Shown here piece by piece: positions 23,055 to 33,011 of a stretch of 38,948 nt of DNA. The notes below the pieces were generated by a model. It worked only from the letters and a program-made list of their open reading frames with translations. It was not told where the DNA came from and did no database searches. The position numbers and the translations under genes are program-made. Positions within the stretch are counted from its first letter, which is position 1. Each line of letters begins with the position of its first letter. This stretch comes from Xanthomonas euvesicatoria pv. euvesicatoria (GTDB lineage: Bacteria > Pseudomonadota > Gammaproteobacteria > Xanthomonadales > Xanthomonadaceae). The stretch covers positions 1 through 38,948 of the forward strand of contig NZ_JAJIUJ010000046.1 of the NCBI RefSeq assembly GCF_020880415.1, given 5' to 3'.

Positions 23055-23978
23055 TTACCGGGAAACTAAACGGTCCTCACTATCTGGACAATCCGCACAT
23101 GCCTGTTCGCCTGTGCGCTGCTGGCGACAAGGCCACTGCGCTCTAGCGACTCGTTCTACCAGCTCGAAGCGTTCGCCTGTCCACCGAAGAAAACCAAAAT
23201 GGGCGTAAGACCCGACGCGCTTTGGATCATCGGTGGCCAGCGGCTGGTCAGGATCGAATTCCATCAACCATCGCATTGTCGGCGCCAAGGGCAGCTTGTC
23301 ATCGAACAGAAAAAGCTCCGAGCCGCCGTGGTCGTTTTGCCGGACAACATCTTCTGCAGTCAGGCTAGGCGCTGGTGGAAACACCGCTGCACTGACATCG
23401 CGTGCGGTGCCGTCCTTGGTGACGCGATACGCCTTTCGCCCTTTGCCTGACTGGCACGCGAGGCCAGCTTCGCCCGCGCCACATTTCACCGGCCAGACCA
23501 AGTACACCGTTTTGCCGGGATCAGCACTTTCAAACGAACGGATCGTCAGATCACCCGCCACCACGGTGAAGTCCGCGCGCCGTCCCAGGCCGGGTGCGGC
23601 CACGTATACGGCATCGCGCAGGCTCGCTTCGCGCGCTTGCGGCGAGGCATCGACCGCATCTGCAGGCAGGGCAAGCAATGCAGCCGCCATGTGCGCAGGT
23701 GCCGGGCCTTTGCAAAACCCGTCCCTGAGCAAAGGCGCAGGCGAGGAGCCCTGTGACTGCGTACGGTCCACACACACGGCGCCCATCTGCCGTTCCAGTT
23801 TGAAGGCCACCCAAGGTGAAGGCGTGGCAGCAGGCGCCTGAGGAAAAGACGATGCTTCGTGTGCACCACTTGAGGGTTTTGCGGCAGGCTGTTCCATCGA
23901 AAGCCGTGCACACCCTAGCGTCATGATGGGCATCAGCGCGGTCGCCACGATGCAATGCGTCAGCTTCTTCACGGGCAT
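23055..23978 (-). CDS. Paralogous lipoprotein, second probable immunity protein
   Basis: 307 residues from ATG 23976-23978. The signal peptide ends in lipobox TLGC (Cys23). It is collinear with the next gene downstream: RQMGAVC, PGLGRRADF, IRSFESADPGKTVYLVW, VFPPAPSLTAEDV, AHFGFLRWTGERFELVERV, QWPCR, and a final EDRLVSR. The two arose by tandem duplication and have diverged clearly. An intergenic gap of 165 bp separates them, so the second may have its own promoter. A role in protection against a related effector is the simplest reading; a longer upstream reading frame exists but would bury the signal peptide. Confidence 0.75.
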   Translation of the reverse strand: MPVKKLTHCIVATALMPIMTLGCARLSMEQPAAKPSSGAHEASSFPQAPAATPSPWVAFKLERQMGAVCVDRTQSQGSSPAPLLRDGFCKGPAPAHMAAALLALPADAVDASPQAREASLRDAVYVAAPGLGRRADFTVVAGDLTIRSFESADPGKTVYLVWPVKCGAGEAGLACQSGKGRKAYRVTKDGTARDVSAAVFPPAPSLTAEDVVRQNDHGGSELFLFDDKLPLAPTMRWLMEFDPDQPLATDDPKRVGSYAHFGFLRWTGERFELVERVARAQWPCRQQRTGEQACADCPDSEDRLVSR

Positions 23979-24461
23979 CCTTGAACGAAGAGGGCGAACG
24001 CCACGGACTGTGGCCGTATGAGCAGGCTCGGTCAAGTGACTGGGCGCAGACGAAAACGGTTCAGCGACACTCTCATTTCGGCACCGAAATAGACACTGCA
24101 TCCCGCAAAGACGCCATCTGGCATGGACGCAGCGCGACTGTCCGGGGTGAGCAGCAATTCGGATGGTTCGGGACGTTCAACCAACACGCTGCGTGCGGCT
24201 CCATGTGATCCCAGCATTGCACAAAGGGGTCGAAGTGGCCCGTGTTAGAGCCAGCCTAGGACATGGATGCCTATAGGTGCTGACCTGCCCCTTGCTGATT
24301 CGCAGCACCGGTCACCCGACAACGACTTTGCCTGAGCGACGGCCGACCACGACCCTCTCGTACCACCCGCCCATTGACCGCACTGGGTAGCGGCAAGCGC
24401 ACCTCGATTAGCGAGCAGGTGCGCTCACGCCATCGAACGCTTCTGCCCACTCACACCCTGC
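23979..24461. other. Non-coding stretch
   Basis: About 480 bp without a credible gene on either strand. Open frames crossing it lack ribosome sites and show no family features. It separates the type IV effector/immunity locus from the bdcR/bdcA pair and probably contains the promoter of the lipoprotein at 23978. Confidence 0.5.
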
Positions 24462-25052
24462 CTACCCGCGCAGCGCCGCCCGAATCCCCTCTCCCGCCAA
24501 CCGCGCACTCGCCAGCAGGCGCTCCAGGCTCTGCCCATGCCGGGCGCTGGCGGACAGGCCGGCCATGGTGGTGCTGACGAAATCCGCCAGCCGGTCTGCG
24601 TCGTGCGGGCACTGCTTGGCGATGTGCGAGCGGATCAACTCCTGGGCGGCGACATGAAAGCCGCAGGCGGCCTCGCGCGCCTGCGCGTCGTTGCTGCGCG
24701 TGCCTTCCAGTACCAGGCAGCCGGTGGCGGCGGGGTCTGCGGCGTAGCAGCGGGCGGCCTGCTCCAGTAGGTCGGCCAGGGCGTCGGCCAGCGGACGGTT
24801 GGCGTCCAGAATCTGCGGCAGCGGAATGGCGCCGGTCTGCGCGTAGCGGTCGAGGGTGCGCGCATACAGGCCGGCCTTGCTGCCGAAGGCGGCGTAGAAA
24901 CTGGGCGGGTTGATGCCCAGCGCCGCGGTGAGGTCGGCCACGCTCAGTGCGTCGTAGCCACGCGCATGGAACAGCTGCTGCGCGGTGGCCACCGCTTGAT
25001 CCGGGTCGAACGCCCGCGGCCGGCCGCGCGACCGGGAGATTTCTGTAGTCAT
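24462..25052 (-). CDS. bdcR: TetR-family repressor BdcR-like
   Basis: 196 residues. The N-terminal HTH includes GRPRAFDPDQAVATAQQLF, VADLTAALGINPPSFYAAFG and SKAGLYARTLDRY. The C-terminal part includes GCLVLEG, DRLADFVSTTMAGLSASARHG and ARLAGEGIRAAL, closely resembling E. coli BdcR (YjgJ). BdcR represses the adjacent bdcA gene. Here it is divergent from a BdcA homologue across a 71-bp AT-rich gap, the same arrangement as in E. coli, which strengthens the assignment. Confidence 0.85.
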   Translation of the reverse strand: MTTEISRSRGRPRAFDPDQAVATAQQLFHARGYDALSVADLTAALGINPPSFYAAFGSKAGLYARTLDRYAQTGAIPLPQILDANRPLADALADLLEQAARCYAADPAATGCLVLEGTRSNDAQAREAACGFHVAAQELIRSHIAKQCPHDADRLADFVSTTMAGLSASARHGQSLERLLASARLAGEGIRAALRG

Positions 25053-25065
25053 TGTTACAAAACTC

Positions 25066-25110
25066 TTGACGGCAGACGATATTTATTATGTATTACCCGC
25101 TACATTAATA
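25066..25110. promoter_or_regulatory. bdcR/bdcA divergent promoter and operator candidate
   Basis: The AT-rich gap holds TTGACG (25066-25071), 17 bp, then TGTATT (25089-25094), usable as -35/-10 for bdcA. TATTATGTA (25084-25092) and TACATTAATA (25101-25110) form an imperfect inverted repeat over the -10 region, a plausible TetR-type operator. Confidence 0.45.
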
Positions 25111-25123
25111 GCGAGGTGGGTGC

Positions 25124-25837
25124 ATGTCAGCGTTCAAGGACAAGTCCGTGTTGGTGCTCGGCGGCAGCCGGGGAATTGGGGCTGCCATCGTGCGGCGCTT
25201 CGTGGCCGACGGCGCGCGAGTGGCGTTTACCTACGCCGGCTCCGCCGAAGCGGCGCAGCGCCTGGCCGGCGAAACCGGCAGCACCGCGGTGCTGGCAGAC
25301 AGCGCCGATCGCGATGCGGTCATCGACACGGTGCGACGCAGTGGGCCGCTGGATGTCCTGGTAGTCAACTCCGGCATCGCCTTGTTCGGCGATGCGCTGG
25401 ACCAGGATCCGGACGCGGTGGACCGGCTGTTCCGCATCAACGTGCACGCGCCCTACCACGCCGCCGTGGAGGCCGCGCGGCAGATGCCACCTGGCGGGCG
25501 GATCATCGTGATCGGCTCGGTCAACGGCGACCGCATGCCGCTGCCCGGCATGGCCTCTTACGCGCTGAGCAAATCCGCACTGCAAGGGCTAGCCCGTGGG
25601 CTGGCGCGCGATTTCGGGCCGCGCGGCATTACCATCAACGTGGTGCAACCCGGCCCGATCGATACCGACGCCAATCCGGAAAACGGTCCGATGAAAGACC
25701 TGATGCACAGCTTCATGGCGATCAAGCGCCACGGTCGCACCGAGGAAGTGGCGGGCATGGTGGCCTGGCTGGCGGGCCCGGAAGCGAGCTTTGTAACCGG
25801 CGCGATGCATACCATCGATGGTGCGTTCGGGGCGTGA
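25124..25837 (+). CDS. bdcA: Short-chain dehydrogenase/reductase, BdcA-like c-di-GMP-linked biofilm dispersal protein
   Basis: 237 residues. The Rossmann NADP motif is GGSRGIG (13-19), the catalytic triad is Ser132 (IGSVNGDRMP), Tyr146 and Lys150 (SYALSKSALQ), and NSG replaces the usual NAG. The stretches RGLARDFGPRGITINVVQPG, PIDTDANPENGPM and FVTGAMHTIDGAFGA match E. coli BdcA (YjgI) almost word for word. BdcA binds cyclic di-GMP and promotes biofilm dispersal in E. coli; whether that holds here is inference. Its catalytic residues are intact, so it may also be an active oxidoreductase. It is divergent from its likely repressor gene. Confidence 0.88.
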   Translation: MSAFKDKSVLVLGGSRGIGAAIVRRFVADGARVAFTYAGSAEAAQRLAGETGSTAVLADSADRDAVIDTVRRSGPLDVLVVNSGIALFGDALDQDPDAVDRLFRINVHAPYHAAVEAARQMPPGGRIIVIGSVNGDRMPLPGMASYALSKSALQGLARGLARDFGPRGITINVVQPGPIDTDANPENGPMKDLMHSFMAIKRHGRTEEVAGMVAWLAGPEASFVTGAMHTIDGAFGA

Positions 25838-26126
25838 CGCGTTGTCGCTTGGATTGATGCCACTGCAGCTCGACATGTAGCGCAACGCATGGCGGCAAGC
25901 GCCCTCCGTCGACGTGCAGGGCGAGCTGCTGTTGCATCGCCAGCATCGTGATCCACACGCATGATGCTGTTGGCCGTGATGGATCGTCTTCCCATGTCTT
26001 GCGCCGTATTGCACATGCAATCGCTGGCTTGAGCTTGCATACCCTGTTGACCCTGCATTGCCTATCGTTCGCGACGAACCCAGCAATGGATTGACCAATG
26101 CGCATGATGTCATCCGGTCGGTGCTT

Positions 26127-26303
26127 AACCCTGCCCACTTGCGTGCTGCCATGTCCACCGATGTGGCGGTGCGCACACCGGTTGAGCAGTCGCTGCAACA
26201 ACTGGAAACCGCCAGCGTGGAGCGGCAGCAGGCGCTGGCGCAGAGCCAGCAGCAAGACATGGACAATCCGGTTCGCGAGAATATGTCGATGCGCATGACG
26301 TGA
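26127..26303 (+). pseudogene. Orphan C-terminal XVIPCD remnant of a type IV effector
   Basis: The frame from 26127 reads NPAHLRAAMSTDVAVRTPV then EQSLQQLETASVERQQAL and a Gln-rich end, stopping at 26301-26303. This is the last part of the XVIPCD secretion domain, parallel to residues 497-540 of the effector at 20287-21951. No toxin domain, start codon or ribosome site precedes it; the sequence just upstream (DVIRSV before NPAHL) looks like a decayed VFVVQG motif. It is therefore the tail of a lost effector gene, on the opposite strand to the intact one. Confidence 0.7.
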
Positions 26304-26511
26304 TGCACGCAGCCAACCGCAGCCGGTCGGCCAGCGCGCCGGAGCCAGAAACAGCTCACAAAGATGCAGCACGCCGCACCGCGCGGAATCGCTAGACACC
26401 GAAATCGGTAGTCACCACGCGCGCGTGCATTTTTCAGGCACCCAGCCGCCGGATCCCTTCGCTACTGTTGCTGGCCAATGCGCTTCACCTGCACTGGCGG
26501 CCCCTGCACCA

Positions 26512-26544
26512 AACAAAAAGCTCGGAAAAACCGGGCTTTTTGTT
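26512..26544 (-). terminator. Rho-independent terminator of the M1 aminopeptidase gene
   Basis: ACAAAAAGC-CGG and CCG-GCTTTTTGT arms surround a short loop. On the minus strand the hairpin ends in GCTTTTTGTTTG, 16 bp after the aminopeptidase stop. The A/T flanks make it usable in both directions. Confidence 0.8.
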
Positions 26545-26559
26545 GCTCCATGCAACGCG

Positions 26560-29232
26560 TCAGGCTTTGCGCTTTTTCAACCAGGCCGCAATCTGCGGCA
26601 CGCGCCGCTCGCGCAACGTCACCCGCGTCTGGATGGTGCTGATGGCGGTTTCGGCATCGCGGCGTGAGGTGGGGGCCAGGTAGGTGTCGGCATACGCCTT
26701 GATCTTGTCGATGGTCTCCAGCTTGTTCGAGCCTGCAGCCAGGTGCGGGTAGTAGCGGGCGCGCGAGGTGGAGTCGATCAATGTGTCTACCTGGGTGCGA
26801 TGGGCCAGTGCGAAGTCGAATGCCAGCTCCGGGTGCTCGCTGGCGACATCGCCGATCATGCTGGCGCCAGTGGTGGCGCCAGGCTCGTCGGTGAGTGCAA
26901 GTTCAAGGGCGCGCTGCGCCAGCCCCGGGTCCTCGGCGTAGGCGAGCAACGCATACGACTGGTCGCGCAGCATCGAGGAAGTTTGCTTCTTCGCCATGGC
27001 ATGCAATGCGTCCCAGGTGGCGGAGTCGGCGTGGCGGGCGACGATACGCAGCACAGTGCTACGCAGCTCCGGCGACAGCGTGCCCGGGTCGGCCTGGAAC
27101 GCAGCGAAACGACGCTGCGCTTCGGCAATCACCTGTGCATCGTCCAGCGCGCTCAGGCTGTTGAGCAGGCTGGCACGCAGCTGCTTGGTCTGTGCACTGT
27201 CGTCATTGCGCTCGTCCCAGCCGAGCGTGGCGAACTCGGGAGCAAGCCGCGCACGCGCGAAGCGCCGCCAGCGGGCCTGCGCCTTGAGGTCGCCCGCGAA
27301 CAGGCGATCGATATTGGAATACGTTTCGGACACCACTTTCCACAGATCCGGCGAGCCACCGACCGGCACCTTGGCGGTAAGCTCAAGCAGGTCCGCTTCG
27401 GGCTGCAGCCCCACCGGTGCCAGCGCAGCGGTATCCATCAGCACACCCAACTGATCGACCACCGGCAAGGCGTCGAACCCCTTGGTAAGCGCGGTGAATT
27501 GCGCCGGTGCATACAGCGTGCGGAAGTAGCCCTTCTGCCCGGCATTGACCACGACAGGCGCATCGCAGCCGGGTAACTGCACCTGCGCGCTGCCATCCAC
27601 CAATACGCGCACCGGCGTGCCTTTGGCGCCGCGCACCGTGACGGGCACATGCCAGCGCAATGGCTGTTTGTCGGGGCGGTCGACAGTGTATTCGCCTTGT
27701 TTCAGCTGCACGGTCGTGGTGCCGGCCGTGCAGCTGGCGCTGACCTGGATCAACGGCACACCCGGCTGCAACGTGAAGTCGTGCGCCACCTGGGTGAACT
27801 GCTTGCCCGGTGCCACTGCATCGATCTGCTGCCACAGCGCATCGGTGACGGCGTTGCCGTACTGGTGCTGCTTGAGATAGCTGCGCACGCCGCTGCGCCA
27901 GTTGTCCGCGCCCACATAGTCTTCGAGCATGGCGATCACCGCTTCGCCCTTGTCGTAGGTGATCTGGTCGAATGCCTGGCTGGCCTGCTCCACCGTGGCG
28001 ACGTGCTGCACCACCGGGTGGGTGGTGACATACGCATCGCGCGGCATCGCCGCCCGGCTTTTGAAGGCTGCGCCGGTGTTGTCGATATCCCACTCCGGGT
28101 GCAGCTTGTGCGTGGTGCGCGCCTCCATCCAGTTGGCGAACCCTTCGTTGAGCCACAGGTCGTCCCACCACGCCATGGTCACCAGGTTGCCGAACCACTG
28201 GTGCGCGATCTCGTGCGCGGCAACGGTGAAAACGTCCTGCTTGTCGTTGATGTTGGATGTGGCCGGGTCCAGCAGCAGCGAGTACTCGAAGGTGAAGATC
28301 GCCCCCCAGTTTTCCATCGCGCTGAAGAACTGGCTTTGCCCGGGTGCGGCGATGTTGTCCAGCTTCGGCAACGGATACGGAATTCCGAAATAGGCGTTGT
28401 ATTCATGCAGCACGTCGCGCCCGGAATCCAGTGCGAACTGCGCCTGGTCCACCTTGCCCTTCTGCGCGATCACGCCGATCTCGGTGCCGTTGTCGGCCTT
28501 GCGCGTCGCCCGCTCGAAGTCGCCGACACTCAGGAACAACAGGTACGTGGACATCTTGGGCGTGGTCTGGAACGCCACGCGTTTCATGCCGCCAGCAGCA
28601 TTGCTGGACGAGGCAACCGGCATGTTGCTCACCGCCATCTGCGCGGCCGGCGCATTGACTGCCAGGTCGAAGGTGGCCTTGAAATCAGGCTCGTCCCACG
28701 AGGGGATGAAGCGGCGTGCATCGGAGTTTTCGAACTGGGTGAACAACGCGCGGCGCTGGCCTTGCGGGGTGGCGTAATCCAGTGCGAACAGGCCGTTGGC
28801 CTGGGTATTGATCACACCGCTGTAGTCGATGGACAACACGTAGTTGCCCGGTGCCAGCGGTTTGTCGAAGGCGAAGGTGGCGGTCTGCGCCTGCTCATCG
28901 GTGCTGACCTTGGCCATCCGCGGCTTGCCCCCCTTGCGCTGCGCCAACGTACTGCGCGCGAAGCTGAGGTTGGCCGCCTGCAACACGATGCGGTCGGTGG
29001 CTTGTAGCACCACGATGTCGATGGCCACCTTGCCGTCGAAGGTCATCTTGTCGGCATGCGGGGTGATCTCCACCGCGTAGTGGGTGGGCTTGGCCGTGCG
29101 CGGCAACTGGCTGGTGACCTGCGCGGCCGATGCGCTGACCACCTCCGGTGCAGCCACAGCAGCGTGAGCCGGCACAACGGCGTAGGTGCTGGCCAGGGCC
29201 AGCGCAATAGCAGTCACCAGGATCTGGCGCAT
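26560..29232 (-). CDS. Secreted/periplasmic M1-family zinc aminopeptidase
   Basis: 890 residues with an N-terminal signal peptide (hydrophobic 5-20, cleavage near AHA 22-24). The M1 layout is complete: N-terminal beta domain (40-240), SAMENW exopeptidase motif (304-309, usual GAMEN), zinc site HEIAH (340-344) with Glu363 in WLNEGFANW, then an ERAP1-like helical C-terminal domain (about 570-890). The enzyme removes N-terminal residues from peptides, here probably in the periplasm. It is larger than the bare M1 core and closer to the eukaryotic/ERAP1 subfamily than to E. coli PepN. It stands alone, with its own terminator downstream. Confidence 0.93.
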   Translation of the reverse strand: MRQILVTAIALALASTYAVVPAHAAVAAPEVVSASAAQVTSQLPRTAKPTHYAVEITPHADKMTFDGKVAIDIVVLQATDRIVLQAANLSFARSTLAQRKGGKPRMAKVSTDEQAQTATFAFDKPLAPGNYVLSIDYSGVINTQANGLFALDYATPQGQRRALFTQFENSDARRFIPSWDEPDFKATFDLAVNAPAAQMAVSNMPVASSSNAAGGMKRVAFQTTPKMSTYLLFLSVGDFERATRKADNGTEIGVIAQKGKVDQAQFALDSGRDVLHEYNAYFGIPYPLPKLDNIAAPGQSQFFSAMENWGAIFTFEYSLLLDPATSNINDKQDVFTVAAHEIAHQWFGNLVTMAWWDDLWLNEGFANWMEARTTHKLHPEWDIDNTGAAFKSRAAMPRDAYVTTHPVVQHVATVEQASQAFDQITYDKGEAVIAMLEDYVGADNWRSGVRSYLKQHQYGNAVTDALWQQIDAVAPGKQFTQVAHDFTLQPGVPLIQVSASCTAGTTTVQLKQGEYTVDRPDKQPLRWHVPVTVRGAKGTPVRVLVDGSAQVQLPGCDAPVVVNAGQKGYFRTLYAPAQFTALTKGFDALPVVDQLGVLMDTAALAPVGLQPEADLLELTAKVPVGGSPDLWKVVSETYSNIDRLFAGDLKAQARWRRFARARLAPEFATLGWDERNDDSAQTKQLRASLLNSLSALDDAQVIAEAQRRFAAFQADPGTLSPELRSTVLRIVARHADSATWDALHAMAKKQTSSMLRDQSYALLAYAEDPGLAQRALELALTDEPGATTGASMIGDVASEHPELAFDFALAHRTQVDTLIDSTSRARYYPHLAAGSNKLETIDKIKAYADTYLAPTSRRDAETAISTIQTRVTLRERRVPQIAAWLKKRKA

Positions 29233-29555
29233 GACATTCCTAAAAAGAGTAATGAAGTAAACGAAGTCGTACAGCGGCCAGCATCATGGCGCCGGCCGGC
29301 AAGACCACACACGGCCGAAAGTCATGCGCCTGCCTGACAGACGCGAAGGCACACACGTCAAAGAGAAGCCACGGCAACGACAGGGCACGCATGCATCAAA
29401 CCAGGGCAAGGCAATCCCGGCTGGCGCGAGCATGCTACACGGCCATGCTGAACCCGCCCCGCATCGATCAGGCGGGGGCGGCCAGCAACACCTCATCAGC
29501 GGCCGTCAGACAGGTGCCGGGCGCGTGGCCAGGCAACGCAATGGCATTGCGCAAA
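29233..29555. other. Non-coding gap between aminopeptidase and purA
   Basis: About 320 bp without a credible gene. It contains the upstream region of the aminopeptidase (minus strand, AT-rich just before its ATG) and ends at the purA terminator. Confidence 0.5.
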
Positions 29556-29579
29556 CAAAAGCCCCGCTTTCGCAGGGCT
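29556..29579 (-). terminator. Rho-independent terminator of purA
   Basis: AAAGCCC (29556-29562) and GGGCTTT (29573-29579) form a hairpin; on the minus strand it is followed by TGTTTG, about 30 bp after the purA stop. Confidence 0.75.
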
Positions 29580-29607
29580 TTCGTCGGTTCAATCACGCAT
29601 CAGCCGA

Positions 29608-31221
<1,614 letters not shown>

Positions 31222-31357
31222 TCACCGTAGCGACAATCCCGATTGGGTCGTAGGGACGGCAACGTAGCGAGCCTTGGCAAACCTGCAGACCGCCCAAAGC
31301 GGCCATCGCCCGATCCACGACGGGCAGCCCTAACCACCACCCCGATAAAACCACCCC

Positions 31358-31422
31358 GTAGGAGCGCACCCGGGCGCGACAGGCATTACCGGTGAAGCCA
31401 TCGCGCCCAGGTGCGCTCCTAC
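31358..31422. repeat. REP-type inverted repeat (GTAGGAGCGC family)
   Basis: The 22-nt arms 31358-31379 (starting GTAGGAGCGCACC) and 31401-31422 (ending GGTGCGCTCCTAC) are inverted copies with one mismatch, separated by 21 bp. This is the Xanthomonadaceae REP palindrome. It sits 13 bp from the end of the REP-associated transposase gene. Confidence 0.85.
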
Positions 31423-31434
31423 GGCAGATGTGTC

Positions 31435-31899
31435 TCACAGCCAGACTGCGTCCCAGAACGGATAGTCCCCGGCCCGCGTCACCAGCCCGGCCCGTCGCGG
31501 ATTGGCAATGATGTAGCGCGCCGCAGCGGGCAGATCATCGTCCGTGCGCAATGCATGGTCGTGATAGCTGCGGCTCCAGACCGGTGCACGAGACTGACGC
31601 TGCGCATTCACTGCGCGGGCTGAGCAAGCTTTCATGCGTGAAACCGCGTCGCTCAATGCGGTGTCGCTCCCAAGTTGCAACAACCAATGGACATGATCAG
31701 GCATCAACACCCAGGCCAGCAGCCTGGCATCGCAAGGCGTCGCTTTGGTGAATGCTCGACAGGCGGTTGCCGCAATCAGAAAATCTGCGAACACGGCGCG
31801 ACGCTGCCATGTCGCGGTAGTCAGCAGGTAAGCGCTGTTGGGCGAAGACTGCCTACCGCGGCGCAGCGCGCGATGCCCGGGAGAGTCGATATTGGCCAT
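31435..31899 (-). CDS. REP-associated tyrosine transposase (RAYT, Y1_Tnp/IS200-like)
   Basis: 154 residues from ATG 31897-31899. The single-strand transposase fold is marked by LTTATWQRRAVF, VLMPDHVHWLLQL with the HUH-type His69-x-His71 pair, and candidate catalytic Tyr112 in RSYHDHALR. ARYIIANPRRAGLV is the usual C-terminal block. Such domesticated transposases recognise and mobilise REP palindromes; matching REP copies lie on both sides of the gene (31358-31422 and 32005-32040). All expected catalytic residues are present. It interrupts the usual hfl-purA neighbourhood. Confidence 0.9.
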   Translation of the reverse strand: MANIDSPGHRALRRGRQSSPNSAYLLTTATWQRRAVFADFLIAATACRAFTKATPCDARLLAWVLMPDHVHWLLQLGSDTALSDAVSRMKACSARAVNAQRQSRAPVWSRSYHDHALRTDDDLPAAARYIIANPRRAGLVTRAGDYPFWDAVWL

Positions 31900-32004
31900 A
31901 CCGCAATGCTGATGGCCTTGGACCACGCGGGATATCGGCGGTTGCCGTGTTCTGCGCTAGGAATCCATGTGGCGACTGACTGTCAGAGGCCGTCAGCGGG
32001 GTCG

Positions 32005-32040
32005 ACCGGTGAGGCCGTCGCGCCCAGGTGCGCTCCTACG
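32005..32040. repeat. Second REP copy flanking the transposase
   Basis: ACCGGTGAGGCCG followed by TCGCGCCCAGGTGCGCTCCT and ACG repeats 31388-31423 with two differences. Only one arm of the palindrome is present here. The same orientation and position relative to the transposase suggest a REP/RAYT unit. Confidence 0.8.
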
Positions 32041-32082
32041 ATGGGGCGCGCGCGTCTGTCTCCCTGCGGTGACAGGCACATA

Positions 32083-32113
32083 CAAGAACGCCCGCATGAC
32101 GCGGGCGTTCTTG
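32083..32113 (-). terminator. Perfect 13-bp hairpin after hflC
   Basis: CAAGAACGCCCGC (32083-32095) and GCGGGCGTTCTTG (32101-32113) pair perfectly with a 5-nt loop. It lies 35 bp beyond the hflC stop on the minus strand. The trailing T-rich tract is short, but position and stability favour a terminator. Confidence 0.75.
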
Positions 32114-32147
32114 GTTCAAGGCAGAGCGATGTTTCAAGACAGAGCGA

Positions 32148-33011
32148 TCAACGGTCGCTCTTGAGGTACTGCAGGAACGGGTCGTTCTTGTCCAGCACCA
32201 CCACGCCGTTGCCGTCTGCCATGGAGCTGCGGTAAGCCTCCAGGCTGCGGTAGAACGCATAGAACGACGGGTCCTTGGAACCGGCCTGGCCGTAGATGCG
32301 GGCCGCTTCGGCATCGCCTTCACCACGCAGCTTCTGCGCGTCGCGCTCGGCGTCGGCCACGATCACGGTGGACTCGCGATCGGCTTGCGCGCGGATGGTC
32401 AGGGCCTGCTCTTCGCCTTCGGCGCGCAGCTTGCTGGCTTCCTGCTTGCGCTGGGCGCGCATGCGCTCGTAGACGTCGGTGATCACCTGGCTGTCGGTCG
32501 GCAGGTCGATCTGCTTGATGCGCAGGTCGGTGATCTGCATGCCTAAGCCCTTGATGGCGCCATTGATGCCCTTGAGCTGGTTGGCGATCAGTTCGCTGCG
32601 GTCGCCGGAAACCAGCTGTTGCAGGGTGCGCGAGTTGATCTGGTTGCGCAGCGAATCGGTGATGATCGGGGCCAGGCGCGAGTTGGCCACCGATTCCTCG
32701 CCACCGGTCGCACGATAGAACGCCCGCACATCGGAGATGTAGCCGATGGCGAAGAAGTCCACGCTGACGTCTTTCTGCTCGGCAGTGAAGTAACGCGCCG
32801 GCGCGGTGTCCAGTACCTGAAAGCGGCGGTCGAACACGCGCACCGATTCCACCACCGGAATTTTGAAGTGCAGGCCGGGCTTGAGGTCGGCACGCACGAC
32901 GCGGCCCAGGTTGAGCACCATGGCGGTCTGGTCTTCGCGCACAACGAATACCGAGCCCATCAGGGTCAGCAAGACGGCGATGATCAGGCCGATGACTAGC
33001 GAATTCTTCAT
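32148..33011 (-). CDS. hflC: FtsH protease modulator HflC (SPFH/prohibitin family)
   Basis: 287 residues. An N-terminal membrane anchor (about 4-24, LVIGLIIAVLLTLMGSVFVV) is followed by the SPFH domain (GRVVRADLKPGLHFKIPVVE onward) and a long helical region rich in Ala/Glu/Arg (about 190-250). With HflK it forms the large membrane complex that encloses the FtsH protease and tunes degradation of membrane proteins. The start codon overlaps the hflK stop by one base (TAATG), indicating translational coupling. It is the last gene of the operon, before the hairpin at 32083-32113. Confidence 0.95.
   Translation of the reverse strand: MKNSLVIGLIIAVLLTLMGSVFVVREDQTAMVLNLGRVVRADLKPGLHFKIPVVESVRVFDRRFQVLDTAPARYFTAEQKDVSVDFFAIGYISDVRAFYRATGGEESVANSRLAPIITDSLRNQINSRTLQQLVSGDRSELIANQLKGINGAIKGLGMQITDLRIKQIDLPTDSQVITDVYERMRAQRKQEASKLRAEGEEQALTIRAQADRESTVIVADAERDAQKLRGEGDAEAARIYGQAGSKDPSFYAFYRSLEAYRSSMADGNGVVVLDKNDPFLQYLKSDR

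Noticed and set aside
25558..26399. Minus-strand frames behind bdcA
   Set aside because: They overlap bdcA and the XVIPCD remnant in antisense, and their sequences resemble antisense translation of those genes.
27649..29007. Plus-strand open frame of 452 codons antisense to the M1 aminopeptidase
   Set aside because: The minus-strand frame has the full HExxH metallopeptidase; the antisense frame is His/Val/Arg-rich without family features.
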